The notes beneath the pieces were generated by a model. It made no database searches and was not told where the DNA came from. It saw only the letters and a program-made list of their open reading frames with translations. DNA of 23,793 bases from positions 1-23,793 of the forward strand of contig JAAOZO010000026.1 in assembly GCA_011605715.1 (NCBI GenBank), read 5' to 3'. Made by a program: the position numbers and the translations under genes. Shown here one piece after another: positions 1-6,456 of the stretch (its first letter is position 1; each line of letters begins with the position of its first letter). The stretch comes from Nitrososphaerota archaeon (lineage in GTDB: Archaea; Thermoproteota; EX4484-205; JAAOZO01).

Positions 1-1
1 A

Positions 2-670
2 AAAGCAGAAATAAAGATGAAATACCTTGAGAGCGACAACCTCGATGTACTAAGCAACATTAACTTAGGTGAATATGAAAAAAGAGTTGTAAGATATCTT
101 AGTAAGAACAGGTACGACTATAAAGGTGCAATCATGAAACTTCATCCTAGCTTAGTTAGGCTGTTTATCGAAGCTTTTTCGTGCTATATTTTTAACTTAA
201 TAGTTTCTGAAATAATAAGAGAAAGAGGAATAGAAAGAATAGCAGAGCTAGATGAAGATGAGTTTTTTGTTGTGCCACTTGACAAATACTTTGCACAAGT
301 AGAAGCAGTTGCAAAAATTAATGAGAAAACGAGTAAAGTAAAAAACCTGAAAAACGAAATAAAAGAAAGAAAAGCTGCGCCTGCTGTTGCTATTCCAGGA
401 TACTTAACTGAACAGCTAATAACTAAAGAAACAAAGAGAATTTTGGATTTATTTAAAGTAGACACAAGTAGGTTTTTTATGAAGGAAAGGCCAGAAGCAA
501 GTTATCCTGGGCAATATCGAACGATTATTAGCTACATAAAAGAATTTTATTTCAGCAAATTGTCAGACGACGCTATTTCACTAGAATTTTTCTTACCTAG
601 AGGAAGTTTCGCTACGGTACTACTAAGAGAGTTAGTAGAACAAAAGACCACTCAGAAGTTGCAAGTATAA
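2..670 (+). CDS. truD: tRNA pseudouridine synthase TruD, 3' part (5' end outside window)
   Basis: This is the C-terminal part of a TruD-family enzyme, which isomerises uridine to pseudouridine in tRNA (U13 in the bacterial enzyme). The frame is open from the first bases of the window, so ATG 17 is probably an internal Met and the gene is cut by the window edge. About 220 residues are present; archaeal TruD proteins are usually about 400 or more. Family features visible are FIEAFSCYIFNLIVSEII, matching the family's H/EAYQSYLFN helix, a segment ending VDTSRFFMKERP, and the C-terminal LPRGSFATVLLREL, matching the TruD signature LPRGSYATVLLREL. The catalytic Asp region lies upstream and cannot be seen. 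The next gene starts 88 nt later. Confidence 0.88.
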   Translation, partial: KAEIKMKYLESDNLDVLSNINLGEYEKRVVRYLSKNRYDYKGAIMKLHPSLVRLFIEAFSCYIFNLIVSEIIRERGIERIAELDEDEFFVVPLDKYFAQVEAVAKINEKTSKVKNLKNEIKERKAAPAVAIPGYLTEQLITKETKRILDLFKVDTSRFFMKERPEASYPGQYRTIISYIKEFYFSKLSDDAISLEFFLPRGSFATVLLRELVEQKTTQKLQV

Positions 671-758
671 AAAATATAATACTTTTCTTAGTTAAGATCG
701 TTAAAAAAGGCTTATTAATTCCAAAATAGCTATAGAAAAGGGAAGGTGAAAGTAATAG

Positions 759-1415
759 GTGTTACCTTCTGAAGCTTCAGCAAGGCTAAGGAGGGAGGCG
801 TTGAACACATGCCAAGAGCTTACCAGAGTTACTGTAGAGTGCTCAAGAGCCCTTCACAACTTAGTTTTAAGCATAAAAGAAAGCAAGTCTGACATTGAAC
901 CTTCATATGAAAAAGTAGTTTCTCTGAAGGAAGAAGCCACTTCGCTAAAAAGAACTTTATCAGAAGAATTAATTTCTGCGGGAGCTATTTTGTTCAGTAG
1001 GGAGGACTTTTTGCGTTTAGCTTTACCTCTTACAGAAATAACGGACTTAGCCGAAGGAGTGGCGTTTAGGCTAAAGGAGCTAAAGCAGAGAAAAGCACAA
1101 GCTGGAAAGAGTAATCTAGAAAACGTGAGTTTGCTTTCAGAAAAGGTTTTAGACTGTGTGCATAAACTTAGAGACGTTATTTTTGCATTGAACTTCGACG
1201 TTAACAAAGTAGACCAACTCGCTAAAGAAGTGGAGCAGGCAGAAAGAAGCGTCGATGATACTTACAGAAAAACGGTTGTAGAAATTTTTTATTCGGATGC
1301 AGAAGTACCTGCACTACTCTTACTGAGAGATGTAGCAGAAATGCTTGAAGAAATGGCAGACAAGGCAGAAGATGCAGCAGATTCAGCAAGAATGCTTGCT
1401 CTCAGTGTGCTTTGA
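759..1415 (+). CDS. DUF47 / PhoU-like protein
   Basis: An all-alpha, strongly charged 218-residue protein with the PhoU-like DUF47 (UPF0111) pattern. The N-terminal half has a repeated helical heptad region and EEATSLKRTLSEEL, followed by FSREDFLRLALPLTEITDLAE, matching the family's FxREDI..L....I.D..E. The C-terminal half repeats the theme in LRDVAEMLEEMADKAEDAADSARML. Members usually partner a Pit-type phosphate or other ion transporter, but no transporter is adjacent here, so the partner is unknown. The start is GTG 759: a stop codon (756-758) directly precedes it and a good ribosome binding site, GGAAGGTGA, lies at 741-749. Family assignment is fairly sure; the role is inferred. Confidence 0.8.
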   Translation: MLPSEASARLRREALNTCQELTRVTVECSRALHNLVLSIKESKSDIEPSYEKVVSLKEEATSLKRTLSEELISAGAILFSREDFLRLALPLTEITDLAEGVAFRLKELKQRKAQAGKSNLENVSLLSEKVLDCVHKLRDVIFALNFDVNKVDQLAKEVEQAERSVDDTYRKTVVEIFYSDAEVPALLLLRDVAEMLEEMADKAEDAADSARMLALSVL

Positions 1416-1458
1416 GATAATAAAATCTTTTAAATTTTTAGTACAAAGAGACCTAAAG

Positions 1459-1467
1459 CTTTTATAT
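1459..1467 (+). promoter_or_regulatory. TATA-like box for catalytic splicing endonuclease gene
   Basis: CTTTTATAT lies centred about 32 nt before ATG 1496. With the usual 25-27 nt TATA-to-start spacing, transcription would begin near 1490, giving a leader of only a few nucleotides. The call rests on sequence and spacing alone. Confidence 0.45.
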
Positions 1468-1495
1468 TGCTTTTACATGCACCAAGTAGTAGCAT

Positions 1496-2065
1496 ATGTC
1501 TGAAGACAAAAAAACAGATAAAAAAATTCAGGCAGAACTTGTTAAGGATCGGCTGATTGTTTGGAATTTTGAAGATTCTAGGCAGTTGTATAAGATGGGT
1601 TTCTTTGGAAAACCGATAGGGATACCTAAACCAAAGAGTTTTGATTTTAACGCTCCACTCACTTTGGATTTGATAGAAGGACTTTACTTGGCGAAGGAAG
1701 GGATAATAGAAGTCTTTAAAGGTAAAAAAAAGGTTAGTGTAAGTTCATTAGAAAGCTTAGCTAAAAAGTACCATGAAAGGTTTGATATGAAGTATAAAGT
1801 ATACTCAGACTTAAGAAAAAAGAATTATGTTGTAACGCCAGGAATAAAATTTGGGTGCGACTTTGCAGTGTATGAGCATGGGCCTGGCTATGATCACGCG
1901 CCTTTTATTCTATCTGTGAAGAGCAACAAAGAAGAAATAACTGCTACTGAGATAGTTAGAGCTGGAAGACTTGCAACAACAGTAAAAAAGAAATTCGTAT
2001 TTGCAGTCGTAGACTCCCAAAAAGGAACAATCGATTACTTAGTAAGTAAGTGGTGGAAGACTTAA
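1496..2065 (+). CDS. endA: tRNA-splicing endonuclease, catalytic (alpha) subunit
   Basis: Cleaves the bulge-helix-bulge at intron-exon junctions of pre-tRNA and pre-rRNA. The C-terminal catalytic domain (about residues 95-189) has the family layout YSDLRKKNYVV, then KFGCDFAVYEHGPGYDHAPF, then VKKKFVFAVVD. These supply the catalytic triad: Tyr126, His134 and a Lys in the 164-166 run. The N-terminal domain (about 15-90) is the usual structural half. At 189 residues it matches the one-repeat subunit type. A second family gene at 10530 lacks the His, so the two most likely form the (alpha-beta)2 enzyme known from Crenarchaeota. It probably has its own promoter (see 1459). ATG 1496 fits a short-leader mRNA. 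Confidence 0.93.
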   Translation: MSEDKKTDKKIQAELVKDRLIVWNFEDSRQLYKMGFFGKPIGIPKPKSFDFNAPLTLDLIEGLYLAKEGIIEVFKGKKKVSVSSLESLAKKYHERFDMKYKVYSDLRKKNYVVTPGIKFGCDFAVYEHGPGYDHAPFILSVKSNKEEITATEIVRAGRLATTVKKKFVFAVVDSQKGTIDYLVSKWWKT

Positions 2066-2082
2066 CAAAAGTTAATTTTAAG

Positions 2083-2091
2083 CTTTAAATA
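2083..2091 (+). promoter_or_regulatory. TATA-like box for phosphofructokinase gene
   Basis: CTTTAAATA is centred about 38 nt before ATG 2125, predicting a transcription start near 2113. A GGAG-containing ribosome site (2111-2118) lies close to that start. Confidence 0.4.
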
Positions 2092-2124
2092 CCATAGAAA
2101 AAGGATTGTTAAGGAGAGACTAAA

Positions 2125-3090
2125 ATGAGTGTGAAGAAGGTTGCAGTTATAACAGCGGGTGGAGATGCTCCGGGTATGAATGCAGCCTTAAGAGCAATTG
2201 TAAGAATAGGAGAAAAAAGGAATTTGATGTTGTTTGGAATAAAAAGAGGTTACACTGGCTTGGTTTACAATGAAGTTGAACCTCTAGATAGAAGGTCAGT
2301 TTCTGGAATAATTAACCTTGGTGGTACAATACTTAAAACAAGCAGATGTGAAGAAATAAAGACAGAAATTGGCTTGGAGATGGCCAAGAAGACAATAGAG
2401 TACAACAATTTTGATGCAATGATAGTGATTGGTGGAGATGGAACATTTAGAGGAGCTTTGGATATAAAGAAAAAGATAGATATACCAGTAATAGGAATAC
2501 CGGCTAGCATCGACAACGACATATACGGAACTGATGAAACGATTGGGTTTGATACTGCAGTTAATACAGCAGTAAAAGCTATAGATTACTTAAGAGATAC
2601 AGCCTATTCTCATGAAAGATTGTTCATAGTAAAAGTTATGGGACGAAAAAGAGGTTTCATTGCGCTAGAAGTAGGGATTGATGTAGGCGCTGAATTTATA
2701 CTAATTCCTGAAGTGAAAGAAGACTTGAATAAAATAGTTATGGAACTGAATGAGTTTGAAAAACTTGGGAAAAAATCAAATTTGATGGTAGTGGCTGAAG
2801 GCTATGAAGGTGCAGACCAGATCCCAACAATTTTAAGCAACGAAACAAAGCTAGAAGTTAGGCTATCTGTGTTGGGGTATCTTCAAAGGGGGGGACCTCC
2901 GACAGCAAGAAGCAGGCTACTTGCGGAACTCTTTGGAACAAAAGCTATTGAGTGTCTAATAAATGGAGAAGAAGACGTAATGGTTGGAATAAGAAACAAC
3001 AGGCTAGAAACAACTTCGCTAAAAGAAGCTGTTGAGAAAGAGAAGGAGATAAACCTGGAACTCTACAAACTTGCAAAAGAACTAACTTAA
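2125..3090 (+). CDS. pfkA: 6-phosphofructokinase, PFK-A family, ATP-type active site
   Basis: Phosphorylates fructose 6-phosphate to the 1,6-bisphosphate, the committed step of Embden-Meyerhof glycolysis. Its 321 residues equal the bacterial PfkA length. Visible motifs are GGDAPGMNAALR (12-23, nucleotide loop), IGGDGTF (102-108), PASIDND (126-132, catalytic Asp130), VMGRKRG (171-177), VAEG (223-226) and GYLQRGG (251-257). The phosphoryl-donor positions read GGDG and PASIDND; PPi-dependent enzymes typically have GGDD and PKTIDND, so ATP is the likelier donor. Many archaea use ADP-dependent or PfkB-type enzymes instead, so this family is notable here. It converges on the inositol phosphate synthase gene with a 5 nt gap. 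Donor specificity is inferred from two motifs only. Confidence 0.92.
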   Translation: MSVKKVAVITAGGDAPGMNAALRAIVRIGEKRNLMLFGIKRGYTGLVYNEVEPLDRRSVSGIINLGGTILKTSRCEEIKTEIGLEMAKKTIEYNNFDAMIVIGGDGTFRGALDIKKKIDIPVIGIPASIDNDIYGTDETIGFDTAVNTAVKAIDYLRDTAYSHERLFIVKVMGRKRGFIALEVGIDVGAEFILIPEVKEDLNKIVMELNEFEKLGKKSNLMVVAEGYEGADQIPTILSNETKLEVRLSVLGYLQRGGPPTARSRLLAELFGTKAIECLINGEEDVMVGIRNNRLETTSLKEAVEKEKEINLELYKLAKELT

Positions 3091-3095
3091 GTTCA

Positions 3096-4160
3096 CTACC
3101 GTTCTTCTTTTCCTTCAACAAAAGCCTCTAAACGTCTCTTTGCAACTTCATATGGCATTTGAACAGGAGGGTGCTTAAAGGCATAGGCTGAGACGCTTAT
3201 CAATGGTCCAGAGATGCCCCTATCCAATGCAATTTTTACAGCCCTTATTACATCTATCATTACGCCTGCACTGTTTGGCGAGTCAACTACAGATAGTTTT
3301 AGATTTATAGAAAGCGGAGTTCCGCCAAAGTATCTTCCTTTTATGTAAATGTAACAAATTTTTTCATTGTTTAAGAAAGGAACATAATCACTTGGACCTA
3401 TTCTTAGACCAAGGTCGTTGTATGGAACCATAGCTTTTACAGCGCTAGTTTTGCTCTCTCTTTTTGACACTAATCTTCTTTGTTCAAGCATATTTAAGAA
3501 GTCGGTGTCGCCTCCAATATTAATTTGATAACTTTCATCTATTTTAACTCCTCTATCTACAAGCAACTTAGCAAGAGTTTTGTGCAAAACGGTTGCACCA
3601 AGTTGACTCATTACGTCATCTCCAGCTATAGGAAGTCCAGCTTCTTCGAACTTTTTTTGCCAAGACGCATCAGAAGCTATAAATGTGGGCATTGCATTAA
3701 CAAACGCAACTCCTGAATTTAGGCTAGATTGTGCATAGAATCGGCTTCCCTGTTCGCTTCCTACAGGCAGATAGTTAATTAGAAGATCAGGCTTGCTCTC
3801 TCTTAGGACATCCTCTACGTTGCATTCCTTTTCCTCAGAAAGCTCTACCTCGGAGCTTAAGTACTTTCCAATGCCATCTAGAACTGGTCCTCGTTCTACT
3901 TTTACTCCAATCTTTGGAGGCTCAAAAAACTTTATTGTGTTGTTAGGCTCAGCAAAGATAGCTTCGCTTAGGTCTTTACCCACTTTCTTCTTGTTTACGT
4001 CAAATGCAGCTACAAACTCAATGTCCGAAGGATAATAACCACCGAGTTTTGGGTATGCTAAGCCAACATAGTCGTTTTTACTAGAGTAATAGTAAACTCC
4101 TTGAACAAGAGCAGAGGCACAGTTTCCTACGCCAGCGATTGCTACTTTTATCTTCGCCAT
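3096..4160 (-). CDS. ino1: Inositol-1-phosphate synthase
   Basis: NAD-dependent isomerase converting glucose 6-phosphate to L-myo-inositol 1-phosphate, used for archaetidylinositol lipids and, in hyperthermophiles, the compatible solute di-myo-inositol phosphate. At 354 residues it fits the short archaeal/actinobacterial type. The Rossmann motif VAIAGVGNCASALVQG lies at residues 6-21, and the family's VDSPNSAGVMIDVIRAVK and GDDVMSQLGAT segments are present. The last reads Met where many homologues have Lys (GDDIKSQ). MAKIKVAIAG at ATG 4160 is a natural start, and a TATA box 28 nt upstream predicts a leaderless mRNA. No inositol monophosphatase or DIP synthase gene lies nearby, so the end product cannot be told from context. 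Confidence 0.92.
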   Translation of the reverse strand: MAKIKVAIAGVGNCASALVQGVYYYSSKNDYVGLAYPKLGGYYPSDIEFVAAFDVNKKKVGKDLSEAIFAEPNNTIKFFEPPKIGVKVERGPVLDGIGKYLSSEVELSEEKECNVEDVLRESKPDLLINYLPVGSEQGSRFYAQSSLNSGVAFVNAMPTFIASDASWQKKFEEAGLPIAGDDVMSQLGATVLHKTLAKLLVDRGVKIDESYQINIGGDTDFLNMLEQRRLVSKRESKTSAVKAMVPYNDLGLRIGPSDYVPFLNNEKICYIYIKGRYFGGTPLSINLKLSVVDSPNSAGVMIDVIRAVKIALDRGISGPLISVSAYAFKHPPVQMPYEVAKRRLEAFVEGKEER

Positions 4161-4182
4161 GAAGTCAAAAAGAAACTAAGAC

Positions 4183-4193
4183 GTATAAAAATC
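4183..4193 (-). promoter_or_regulatory. TATA box for ino1
   Basis: Minus-strand GATTTTTATAC is centred about 28 nt upstream of ATG 4160. Initiation would therefore fall at or next to the A of the start codon, typical of leaderless archaeal genes. It lies in the 45 nt gap after the membrane protein gene, so ino1 can be transcribed on its own. Confidence 0.55.
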
Positions 4194-4205
4194 TTAAAAG
4201 CAATT

Positions 4206-4556
4206 TTAAGAAGTCGCGTACAGTACGCAGAGAAGTATGTTAAGAAAGGAAATAAAGCCACCTAAAGCTAAGAAAAAAACTTCAAGCAAAAATGGACTAT
4301 TACTAAACAGCAAGAAGTAGCTAGAAAGGAGAAAATTAAGGAAAAGAGAAAAAGAAGCGACAATGTTGGCTATAACTAATGCTTTAATCTTTCTTAGAAT
4401 ACCAATGGAGATCACTGGAAACAGAAGCTCTAAAAACAAATACAAGGGAGATGCCATGTTCATGAAGAGCATCAGTACTAGTAAAAATAAAACAATAATA
4501 AAGTTAGAAGCCACTAGAGACCATTCTAGGATTTTTGCTTTAGGGAGGGCCTTCAA
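4206..4556 (-). CDS. Small four-helix membrane protein of unknown function
   Basis: A 116-residue, almost entirely hydrophobic protein with four predicted membrane segments at about residues 13-33, 36-54, 59-83 and 88-113. The short basic stretches KALPKAK (2-8) and RKIK (55-58) suggest the N-terminus and the middle loop face the cytoplasm. I recognise no family and see no catalytic motif. The only available upstream start is TTG 4556, because a stop (4569-4571) lies just before it. An AT-rich core at 4583-4603 could serve as its promoter and that of the divergent agmatinase gene. It precedes ino1 on the same strand by 45 nt, which is weak evidence for a link. The frame could be spurious, but its uninterrupted hydrophobicity favours a real gene. 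Confidence 0.6.
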   Translation of the reverse strand: MKALPKAKILEWSLVASNFIIVLFLLVLMLFMNMASPLYLFLELLFPVISIGILRKIKALVIANIVASFSLFLNFLLSSYFLLFSNSPFLLEVFFLALGGFISFLNILLCVLYATS

Positions 4557-4582
4557 TTTGCGGGCTTCTTAAACTTAGTTAA

Positions 4583-4603
4583 GGTATAAAAATTTATTTA
4601 TAT
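4583..4603. promoter_or_regulatory. Divergent promoter core between membrane protein and agmatinase genes
   Basis: Two overlapping TATA-like elements lie here. TTTATTTATAT (4593-4603) is about 27 nt from agmatinase ATG 4627, consistent with a leaderless plus-strand mRNA. The minus-strand reading AATTTTTATACC, centred near 4588, sits about 32 nt from TTG 4556. The assignment rests on spacing alone. Confidence 0.45.
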
Positions 4604-4626
4604 GACGCTAAGTACAAAGTAGCACA

Positions 4627-5502
4627 ATGACGCAAAAAACATCTTTCTACTTTCATCCGCACAACATTTTTGGAGGACTTAGTAATAGAAGTTATGAAGA
4701 AGCTAAGTTTTTAGTTGTTGGCGTACCATTGGATGTAAGCGGAACTTATAGAACAGGTTATAGATTTGCCCCTATGTATATAAGGCAAGCAGCAGCTCAA
4801 ATTGAATTTAAGAGTTTAAGATATGAGAATGAGCTTTCAGATAGAGATATATTTGATTTAGGAGACATAGCTTTAGGTTCAAATTTGGAATCAAACTTGA
4901 AAGATATTGAAAACAGCATGTTAGAATTAAGAAACGAGAAAAAAATTGTTGCAATAATCGGAGGAGAACACACAATAACTTATTCAACGTTTATGGGTCT
5001 AAAAGCAGAAAGGATAATTATTTTTGATGCTCATTTTGATCTAAGAAACGAATACGCTGGAATGAGATTTTCTCACGCAACATGGCTAAGAAGACTGTTA
5101 GAAAACATAGATACTGAAGACGTCTTAATCGTTGGCGCAAGAGCAACTTCTTTTGATGAGACTTCCTCAAATCCTCCGAAAGTCCTTCATGTAAATCCTC
5201 TGCAGTTAAGAAGCGAGGAGATTAATTTTATAAAAGATTGGTTTAAGAAAGACAAAAAGTACTACATCTCAGTTGACATGGACTGTTTCGACCCCGCTTA
5301 TGCTCCAGGAGTCGGTAACCCAGAACCTGAGGGAATTTCTCCAACCACTTTCTTTGATTTCTTATTAAAGTATGTTTCTCAACTAGATATAGTTGGTTTT
5401 GACGTGAACGAAGTCGTACCGCAATACGACTTAAGTGGAATAACATCAGTTTTGGCAGCAAAGGTAATCTTAGAGATCATAAACATGATACTTAGCAAGT
5501 AG
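4627..5502 (+). CDS. speB: Agmatinase / arginase-family ureohydrolase
   Basis: Binuclear-Mn hydrolase that removes urea from a guanidino substrate, most likely agmatine to putrescine for polyamine synthesis. All metal ligands are present: His115 in GGEHT, Asp134/His136/Asp138 in FDAHFDLR, and Asp217/Asp219 in SVDMDCFDPAYAPGVG, followed by PEPEGIS. At 291 residues it matches the family. Agmatinase is preferred over arginase because archaeal members of this length usually act on agmatine, but arginase, guanidinobutyrase or another guanidino hydrolase cannot be excluded. The gene runs convergently into the oxidoreductase gene, sharing the last 33 nt in antisense. No other polyamine gene is in the window. 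Confidence 0.86.
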   Translation: MTQKTSFYFHPHNIFGGLSNRSYEEAKFLVVGVPLDVSGTYRTGYRFAPMYIRQAAAQIEFKSLRYENELSDRDIFDLGDIALGSNLESNLKDIENSMLELRNEKKIVAIIGGEHTITYSTFMGLKAERIIIFDAHFDLRNEYAGMRFSHATWLRRLLENIDTEDVLIVGARATSFDETSSNPPKVLHVNPLQLRSEEINFIKDWFKKDKKYYISVDMDCFDPAYAPGVGNPEPEGISPTTFFDFLLKYVSQLDIVGFDVNEVVPQYDLSGITSVLAAKVILEIINMILSK

Positions 5503-6450
5503 CTCTGGAACCGAAACAACCTGGTTGTTCTTGCTCGAAACAAGAGCGGCTTCTGCAATAGCAAGGGCTAGTATTGCGTCTTTTTGATTAGGAGATGGAT
5601 CTGTTTTCTCTTCTATACATTTTATAAAACTTTTTAACTCAAACAGTAAGGGCTCCTTCCAGTCGGTGCGCTTAACAAAGGCGCCTTCTCCGTTTCTTAA
5701 GATTACTTCTTGAGTAATTAGGTCAGCATCTATTAAGCCCAAAGTTCCAGTTATCGTAAGCTTTCTACTTTTACTGGGAGTTAACCAGTTTGAGTCTATG
5801 ACTGCTCTAGTTTCTTCAGAAAAGTTTAGTATTATAGTTGCATGATCTTCATTTATACTGTGTGCTATTGACCCAGATCTTGCATAAACTGTTTTTGGCA
5901 TAGAACCAAACAAGTAAAGAGACAAGTCGATGTCGTGTATAGAAGTATCCTTTATTACACCCAAGTCTATTGGTCTATCAGGCCAAGATCTCACTCTTAA
6001 GGCATGAAGTATTATGGGCTTTCCTATTTTACCTTCAGAAAGATAATTTTTACTAAGCTCTACGGCTTGATTAAACCTTTCTATGAAGCCAACAAAAAAC
6101 TTTACATCTTTGCCTTTCGAAAACTCTAGGAGCTCAACGGCCTCTTTTAGAGTTGCTACAAAAGGTTTTTCAACCAGAAGGTACTTAATGCCTTTCTCTA
6201 TTAACTTAACTGCAATTTCCTTATGAGTAGACGTAGGCGTAGAAATTACCGCGCCATCAATATCATTAAAATTAAATGAATCTAAGTTTGTACTCCAAGC
6301 AACTCTATAGAAAGACCCATATTTTTTAGCAACTTCTTCGTTTATGTCTATTACTCCAGCTAAAGAGCCTAAATCGTTTAAGACTCTAACATGATTTTTT
6401 CCAAAACCGCCCGCACCAACCACAACAATTTTAGCAACCAAAGTTCGCAC
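5470..6450 (-). CDS. Gfo/Idh/MocA-family NAD(P)-dependent sugar oxidoreductase
   Basis: Oxidises or reduces a sugar or sugar-nucleotide hydroxyl. The N-terminal Rossmann domain has KIVVVGAGGFGKNHVRVL (7-24), STPTSTH (70-76) and the family's VEKPF (93-97, active-site Lys95). The second domain carries SWPDRP and KDTSIHDIDL (167-176, His172 region). The substrate is not determinable; SWPDRP and IHDIDL resemble UDP-HexNAc dehydrogenase-like members. The start is uncertain. GTG 6450 is 6 nt after the polymerase stop, but TTG four codons in (6441) has a better-spaced GGGTG upstream and gives MVAKIVVVG. It is cotranscribed with polB by position, with no obvious functional link. Glycan precursor synthesis for the AglB encoded in the window is a speculative role. 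Confidence 0.85.
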   Translation of the reverse strand: MRTLVAKIVVVGAGGFGKNHVRVLNDLGSLAGVIDINEEVAKKYGSFYRVAWSTNLDSFNFNDIDGAVISTPTSTHKEIAVKLIEKGIKYLLVEKPFVATLKEAVELLEFSKGKDVKFFVGFIERFNQAVELSKNYLSEGKIGKPIILHALRVRSWPDRPIDLGVIKDTSIHDIDLSLYLFGSMPKTVYARSGSIAHSINEDHATIILNFSEETRAVIDSNWLTPSKSRKLTITGTLGLIDADLITQEVILRNGEGAFVKRTDWKEPLLFELKSFIKCIEEKTDPSPNQKDAILALAIAEAALVSSKNNQVVSVPELLAKYHVYDL

Positions 6451-6456
6451 CCGCCC

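Noticed and set aside
854..1207. Minus-strand frame of 117 codons inside the DUF47 gene
   Set aside because: Serine/leucine-rich antisense of a charged helical protein, as expected from a shadow frame.
2125..3090. PPi-dependent phosphofructokinase
   Set aside because: PPi enzymes typically carry GGDD and PKTIDND; this one has GGDG and PASIDND.
3525..3716. Plus-strand frame inside ino1
   Set aside because: Antisense shadow of a well-supported gene; no ribosome site or recognisable motif.
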